Made by a program: the position numbers and the translations under genes
Source of the DNA: Candidatus Scatomorpha stercorigallinarum
GTDB lineage: Bacteria > Bacillota_A > Clostridia > Oscillospirales > Oscillospiraceae
Length of the DNA: 8,319 bases
Direction of reading: 5' to 3'
Assembly (NCBI GenBank): GCA_018713375.1
Contig: DVOV01000244.1
Location: 1 to 8,319, forward strand
Notes under the pieces: model-generated
What the model was told of the DNA's origin: nothing
Seen by the model: only the letters and a program-made list of their open reading frames with translations
The model's database searches: none
Shown here: positions 5,132 through 8,319 of the stretch, one piece after another
Layout: the number at the start of each line of letters is the position of its first letter
Position numbering within the stretch: the stretch's first letter is position 1

Positions 5132-7496
5132 AAAATCCTGCGCCACGCTGGAGCTGCCCGCCATACTCGAGCAGCTCTCGCTGAGGGCCGTCAGCTCCGC
5201 CGCCAGGGAGCGCGCGCTGGCCCTCGCCCCCTCCGCGGACACGGCGGAGGTGAAAAAGCGCCTGGCCGAGACGAGCGCCGCCCGGGCGATGATGGTCACG
5301 CGCGGCAGCCCCTCTTTTTCCGGCGTGAAGGATGTGCGCGCGAGCCTGCAGCGCGCGGACATGGGCGGCGTGCTCAATATACGGGAACTGACGGACATCG
5401 CGGGGGTGCTCACCTCCGCGCGGCTCGTGCGCGGCTACGCCGCCGACAGCGGCCGCGAGGAGAAGAGCTGCATCGACTATCTTTTCAACTCCCTGCAGGC
5501 CAACCGCTTCCTGGAGGACAAGATCACGTCGTCCATCGCCGGCGAGGACGAGATAGCGGACGCCGCCAGCAGCGAGCTGGCCGGCATCCGCCGGCTGATA
5601 CGCGCCGCCAGCGCGCGCGTCCGCGACGCGCTGCAGAAGATCATCTCTTCGCCGAGCTATGCCAAGGCGTTGCAGGACCCAATAATAACCACGCGCTCCG
5701 AGCGCTTTGTCGTCCCGGTGAAGGCGGAGTTCAAAAACGCCGTGCCGGGGCTGGTACACGACGTGTCCAGCTCCGGGGCCACGCTCTTCATCGAGCCGAT
5801 GGCCGCCGTGAAGGCAAACAACGAGCTGCGCGAGCTGCGCGCGCGGGAAAAAGCGGAGATCGAGCGCATCCTCGCCGAGCTCTCCGCGGACTGCGCCGAA
5901 CACGCGGACGACATATCGCGCGATTTCGGCATACTCGTGCAGCTCGACCTGATTTTCGCCAAGGCAAAGCTGAGCTATGAGCTCGACGCCGTGGGGCCGG
6001 AGCTCTCTGAGCGGGAGATACGCCTGCGCCGCGCGCGGCACCCCCTGCTGCCCAAGGACACGGCGGTGCCCATCGACCTCACGCTGGGCGTGGACTACGA
6101 CACGCTGGTCATCACCGGCCCCAACACGGGCGGCAAGACCGTAACGCTCAAGACCATCGGCCTTTTCTGCGTGATGGCCGCCTGCGGGCTGCATATCCCG
6201 GCCGCGGACGGCAGCGCCGTGCCAGTTTTCCGCTCCGTCCTGGCGGACATCGGCGACGAGCAGAGCATCGAGCAGAGCCTGTCCACATTTTCCTCGCACA
6301 TGACGAACATCGTGCGCATACTTGAGGAATGTGGGGAGAACACGCTCATCCTCTTCGACGAGCTGGGCGCGGGCACCGACCCCACCGAGGGCGCGGCGCT
6401 GGCCATAGCCGTCATCGAGTACGCGCGCGCGCACGGCGCGACCATCGCCGCCACCACGCACTATGCGGAGCTGAAGGTGTACGCGACGAACGCCAAAGGC
6501 GTGATGAACGCCTCCTGCGAGTTCGACGTGGCCACGCTGCGGCCGACATACCGCCTGCTCGTGGGCATACCGGGCAAGTCCAACGCCTTCGCCATCTCCG
6601 AGCGCCTGGGCGTGCCGTCGGAGATCATCGCCGACGCCAGGGCGCGCGTGGGCACGGAGACGGCGAGCTTTGAGGCCACCATTGAAAAGCTGGAGCAGGC
6701 GAGGCAGGCGCTGGAGCGCGACCGCGAGGCCGAGCAGCAGAAGCTGCGCGAGGCGGAGGAGAACCGCAAAGAATCCGCCAAGCTGCGCATCGAGCTAGAG
6801 CTGAGGCTGGAAAAGGCCGAGCTGAAGGCCCGACGCGACGCCGAGCGCATCATCGCCGAGGCGCGCGAGACGGCGGAACGGGCGTTTTCGGAGATAGACG
6901 AGATGCGCTCGCGCATGAACGATGAGGAGGACCACCGCAGCGCCAACGAGGCCCGCGCCGAGCTGCGCCGGCGGCTGAACGCGGCGGAGGAGAAGTTCGC
7001 CGAGCGGCCGGCGATGCCCGCAGAGCACCGCGGCCCCACGCGGCCCGCCGCGGCGGGGGACACGGTGGAGATCCTCTCCATGGGCGTGAAGGCCACGGTC
7101 ACCGAAGTCACCAGGGACGGCACGCTCTCGCTGCAGGCGGGGAACATGCACCTTTTCGCCCGGCAGGACGAGGTGCGCGTGACGGAGCCGGCAAAGCCGA
7201 AAAAAGCCGCCGTGCCTTCCGCCGGGTCGGCAGGCGGCTTCCGCGCCGAGTCCACGGCCAGCGAGCTCGACCTGCGCGGCATGGACACGCTGGAGGCCGT
7301 GACGGTGCTCGAGCGGTTCATCGACGCGGCCGTGATGGGCAAGCTGAGTACGCTGCGCATCATCCACGGGAAAGGCACCGGCGCGCTGCGCCAGGCGGTG
7401 CAGTCCGCGCTCAAGCGCAACCGCTCCGTCAAGAGCTTCCGCCTGGGGCGTTACGGCGAGGGAGAGACCGGCGTCACTGTGGTGGAACTGAAATAA
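5115..7496 (+). CDS. mutS2: MutS2: ATPase with C-terminal Smr domain
   Basis: The product is 793 residues, full length for MutS2. The N-terminal part has the helical core and clamp regions without the mismatch-binding domain of MutS. The ABC-type ATPase has Walker A GPNTGGKT (335-342) and Walker B LILFDE with Asp415-Glu416, followed by LGAGTDPTEG. A long charged coiled coil spans about 518-627, then a KOW-like segment from about 648 to 690. The Smr domain shows LDLRG (718-722) and HGKGTGALR (from His751). MutS2 has been linked to suppression of recombination and, in Bacillus, to rescue of collided ribosomes; the KOW and Smr parts fit both nucleic-acid roles. ATG 5115 is chosen because AAGGA (5102-5106) precedes it and family similarity starts there; the upstream in-frame GTG at 5055 lies deep in recO. 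No terminator follows, so its transcript probably continues into the HPr gene. Confidence 0.97.
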   Translation: MTQQYEKSCATLELPAILEQLSLRAVSSAARERALALAPSADTAEVKKRLAETSAARAMMVTRGSPSFSGVKDVRASLQRADMGGVLNIRELTDIAGVLTSARLVRGYAADSGREEKSCIDYLFNSLQANRFLEDKITSSIAGEDEIADAASSELAGIRRLIRAASARVRDALQKIISSPSYAKALQDPIITTRSERFVVPVKAEFKNAVPGLVHDVSSSGATLFIEPMAAVKANNELRELRAREKAEIERILAELSADCAEHADDISRDFGILVQLDLIFAKAKLSYELDAVGPELSEREIRLRRARHPLLPKDTAVPIDLTLGVDYDTLVITGPNTGGKTVTLKTIGLFCVMAACGLHIPAADGSAVPVFRSVLADIGDEQSIEQSLSTFSSHMTNIVRILEECGENTLILFDELGAGTDPTEGAALAIAVIEYARAHGATIAATTHYAELKVYATNAKGVMNASCEFDVATLRPTYRLLVGIPGKSNAFAISERLGVPSEIIADARARVGTETASFEATIEKLEQARQALERDREAEQQKLREAEENRKESAKLRIELELRLEKAELKARRDAERIIAEARETAERAFSEIDEMRSRMNDEEDHRSANEARAELRRRLNAAEEKFAERPAMPAEHRGPTRPAAAGDTVEILSMGVKATVTEVTRDGTLSLQAGNMHLFARQDEVRVTEPAKPKKAAVPSAGSAGGFRAESTASELDLRGMDTLEAVTVLERFIDAAVMGKLSTLRIIHGKGTGALRQAVQSALKRNRSVKSFRLGRYGEGETGVTVVELK

Positions 7497-7521
7497 ACGC
7501 GCCATTTCGCCGCCGCGGCCA

Positions 7522-7537
7522 TTGTTGATTTCAACGA
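7522..7537. other. Inverted repeat upstream of the HPr promoter
   Basis: GTTGA (7524-7528) and TCAAC (7531-7535) form a near-palindrome with a 2-bp centre, extendable by a G-T and a T-A pair. A third copy, GTTGA (7552-7556), overlaps the -35 box. The centre lies about 58 bp before the predicted transcription start, a position used by activator sites. It may be an operator or only chance in an AT-richer stretch. Confidence 0.3.
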
Positions 7538-7552
7538 ATCGGGCAAAATCAG

Positions 7553-7581
7553 TTGACGTTGCATTTGAAATTTGTTATTCT
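7553..7581 (+). promoter_or_regulatory. ptsH: Extended -10 SigA-type promoter for HPr gene
   Basis: TTGACG (7553-7558) and TATTCT (7576-7581) are separated by 17 bp, and TGT directly before the -10 box (7573-7575) gives an extended -10 element. The surrounding bases are clearly AT-richer than the rest of the window. Transcription is predicted to start near 7588, giving a leader of about 51 nt. All three elements are near consensus, so I expect a strong promoter, in line with the usual high expression of HPr. Confidence 0.8.
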
Positions 7582-7593
7582 ATGTGTGTAAAA

Positions 7594-7614
7594 GGCCTGA
7601 AAAGCTCTCAGGCC
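7594..7614 (+). other. 5' leader hairpin of the HPr transcript
   Basis: GGCCTGA (7594-7600) and TCAGGCC (7608-7614) form a perfect 7-bp stem with a 7-nt loop, starting about 7 nt after the predicted transcription start. No U-run follows, so it is not a terminator. The ribosome binding site AAGGAG (7625-7630) lies outside the stem. A stem at the very 5' end commonly protects mRNA from 5'-dependent decay; that role is inferred here. Confidence 0.55.
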
Positions 7615-7638
7615 GGGGTTGTGGAAGGAGTGGCTTGA

Positions 7639-7902
7639 GTGATTTCCAAAGAGGTAGTTATCAACAACCAGGTGGGCCTGCACGCGCGGCCTGCGACCTT
7701 TTTCATTCAAAAGGCCAATGAGTTCAAGAGCAGCATATGGATCGAAAAGGACGATCGCCGTGTGAACGCCAAGAGCCTTCTGGGCGTGCTTTCCCTCGGC
7801 ATCGTCAAGGGGACGTCTGTGAAGATCCTGGCAGACGGTGTCGACGAGAGCGCGGCTATCGCCACGCTGTCGGAGCTTATCGACTCTAACTTCTCTGAGT
7901 GA
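7639..7902 (+). CDS. ptsH: HPr-family phosphocarrier protein
   Basis: The product is 87 residues, the standard HPr length. The active-site His15 lies in GLHARPAT (13-20); it takes phosphate from Enzyme I and passes it to EIIA domains. Ser46 in NAKSLLGVLSLGI (43-55) is the site used by HPr kinase/phosphatase in Firmicutes for CcpA-linked catabolite control. With His15 present it is a true HPr rather than a Crh protein, which has Gln there. The start is GTG 7639, eight bases after AAGGAG (7625-7630); a TGA stop immediately precedes it in frame, so no longer start is possible. It has its own promoter and terminator. It uses more T-ending codons than its neighbours. No Enzyme I gene is adjacent, so a mainly regulatory duty is also possible. 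The symbol ptsH is given by family. Confidence 0.95.
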   Translation: MISKEVVINNQVGLHARPATFFIQKANEFKSSIWIEKDDRRVNAKSLLGVLSLGIVKGTSVKILADGVDESAAIATLSELIDSNFSE

Positions 7903-7920
7903 TCCGCGCAGATATCTGGC

Positions 7921-7970
7921 GGGGGCATGCGCAGCGCGTCCTTTGGGCGGCGCTCGCGGCCCCCTTTTTT
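7921..7970 (+). terminator. Rho-independent terminator after HPr gene
   Basis: The outer arm GGGGGC (7921-7926) pairs with GCCCCC (7959-7964), directly followed by six T (7965-7970). Inner pairing continues with CGC (7930-7932) to GCG (7956-7958), GCGC (7934-7937) to GCGC (7950-7953), and CC (7940-7941) to GG (7946-7947), closing a TTTG loop. It begins 18 bases after the HPr stop and ends 17 bases before the first possible uvrC start codon. Confidence 0.88.
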
Positions 7971-7987
7971 ATTTGCCGTGACGGGAG

Positions 7988-8319
7988 GTGGCTGCTACGG
8001 AAAACGCTGACGGGCGCATAGCCGCGCTGCGCGAAAAGGCCAACGCCCTGCCGCTGCTGCCGGGCGTGTACATCATGAAGGACGCGCACGGCGAAGTGAT
8101 ATACGTGGGCAAGGCCAAGGCGCTGAAAAACCGCGTCACCAGCTATTTCCGCGGCGAACACCTGCCCAAAGTGGCCGCTATGGTGGCCAAGGTGGCGGAC
8201 TTTGACGTCATCGTCGTCAGCAGCGAGTTCGAGGCCCTGGTGCTGGAGAATTCGCTCATCAAGCGCCACCGGCCGCACTACAACATCCTGCTCAAGGACG
8301 ACAAGGGCTATCCCTTCAT
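7988..8319 (+). CDS. uvrC: UvrABC system protein C, N-terminal part (3' end outside window)
   Basis: About 110 codons of UvrC are present and continue past the window edge. UvrC makes both incisions during nucleotide excision repair after UvrA/UvrB mark the damage; the visible part is the GIY-YIG nuclease domain that cuts on the 3' side. Signatures are LPGVYIMKD (24-32), [14 protein letters not shown] (37-50) with Tyr39, Lys42 and Arg49, and [11 protein letters not shown] (82-92) with the metal-binding Glu87, then [13 protein letters not shown] at the edge. The start is uncertain. GTG 7988 is the only ATG/GTG/TTG after the in-frame TGA at 7979-7981 that leaves the domain intact with a normal N terminus, but its first base is also the last base of GGGAGG (7983-7988), which is therefore too close. 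ACG 7997 lies eight bases after GGAGG. The gene follows a strong terminator by only 18 nt. Confidence 0.95.
   Translation, partial: MAATENADGRIAALREKANALPLLPGVYIMKDAHGEVIYVGKAKALKNRVTSYFRGEHLPKVAAMVAKVADFDVIVVSSEFEALVLENSLIKRHRPHYNILLKDDKGYPF

Noticed and set aside
4277..5413. 378-codon open frame on the minus strand
   Set aside because: Opposite recO and the mutS2 start; low-complexity composition typical of a GC shadow.
6421..6435. Alternating CG tract as possible Z-DNA
   Set aside because: It is only about 11 bases, encodes Ala-Arg residues within mutS2, and such runs are common in GC-rich genes.
5100..6461. 453-codon open frame on the minus strand
   Set aside because: Opposite the mutS2 ATPase region; Gly/Arg/His-rich translation with no motif.
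7594..7620. HPr leader hairpin as an attenuator or terminator
   Set aside because: The stem is followed by GGGGTTG, not a U-run.
7582..7638. 18-codon ORF in the HPr leader, in frame with HPr and ending in TGA just before its GTG
   Set aside because: Its ATG lies before the predicted transcription start (about 7588) and it has no ribosome binding site, so it is probably not translated.
1..8319. Mobile element, CRISPR, phage or defence island
   Set aside because: No transposase, integrase, regular repeats, Cas, toxin or tRNA-like sequence is seen; all genes are co-oriented housekeeping or metabolic genes.

Overview
The window looks like chromosomal housekeeping DNA from a GC-rich member of the Firmicutes, probably Clostridia. 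Three things point that way: the gene order phoH, ybeY, era, yqzL, recO; a small YqzL-family gene between era and recO; and an HPr that carries both His15 and the regulatory Ser46 phosphorylated by HPr kinase. Strong AGGAGG-type ribosome binding sites and SigA-like promoters fit. GC is high by eye. All genes are on the + strand and almost no DNA is unused. The genus cannot be named from this sequence.

Layout. (1) 1-4107 is one tightly packed transcription unit: the C-terminal part of phoH, a class I SAM-dependent methyltransferase of unknown substrate, an M32 metallocarboxypeptidase, ybeY and era. Stop and start codons overlap (ATGA, ATGA, TGATG) or abut (TAAATG), so translational coupling is likely. 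(2) 4108-4223 is a gap with a convincing promoter (TTGCTT, 17 bp, TATAAT) and a short leader that can fold into two tandem hairpins. (3) 4224-7496 holds yqzL, recO and mutS2; recO and mutS2 overlap by 17 bp. (4) 7497-7638 is an AT-richer gap with an extended -10 promoter and a 5' hairpin. It drives an HPr gene (7639-7902) that ends in a strong intrinsic terminator (7921-7970). (5) uvrC begins 18 nt after the terminator and runs off the window.

By function the window joins RNA and ribosome maturation (PhoH, YbeY, Era, and MutS2 in its ribosome-rescue role) with DNA repair (RecO, UvrC, and MutS2 in its recombination role) and a carbon-signalling carrier (HPr). The methyltransferase and carboxypeptidase sit between phoH and ybeY, which are usually close neighbours, and look like lineage-specific insertions.

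I see no mobile element, CRISPR array, phage gene, tRNA or rRNA, and no clear undescribed multi-gene system. The points most worth a second look are the structured yqzL-recO-mutS2 leader with its possible 14-codon upstream ORF, the short yqzL gene, the parallel 5'-terminal stems on both predicted transcripts, and the unusual start region of uvrC right behind a terminator.
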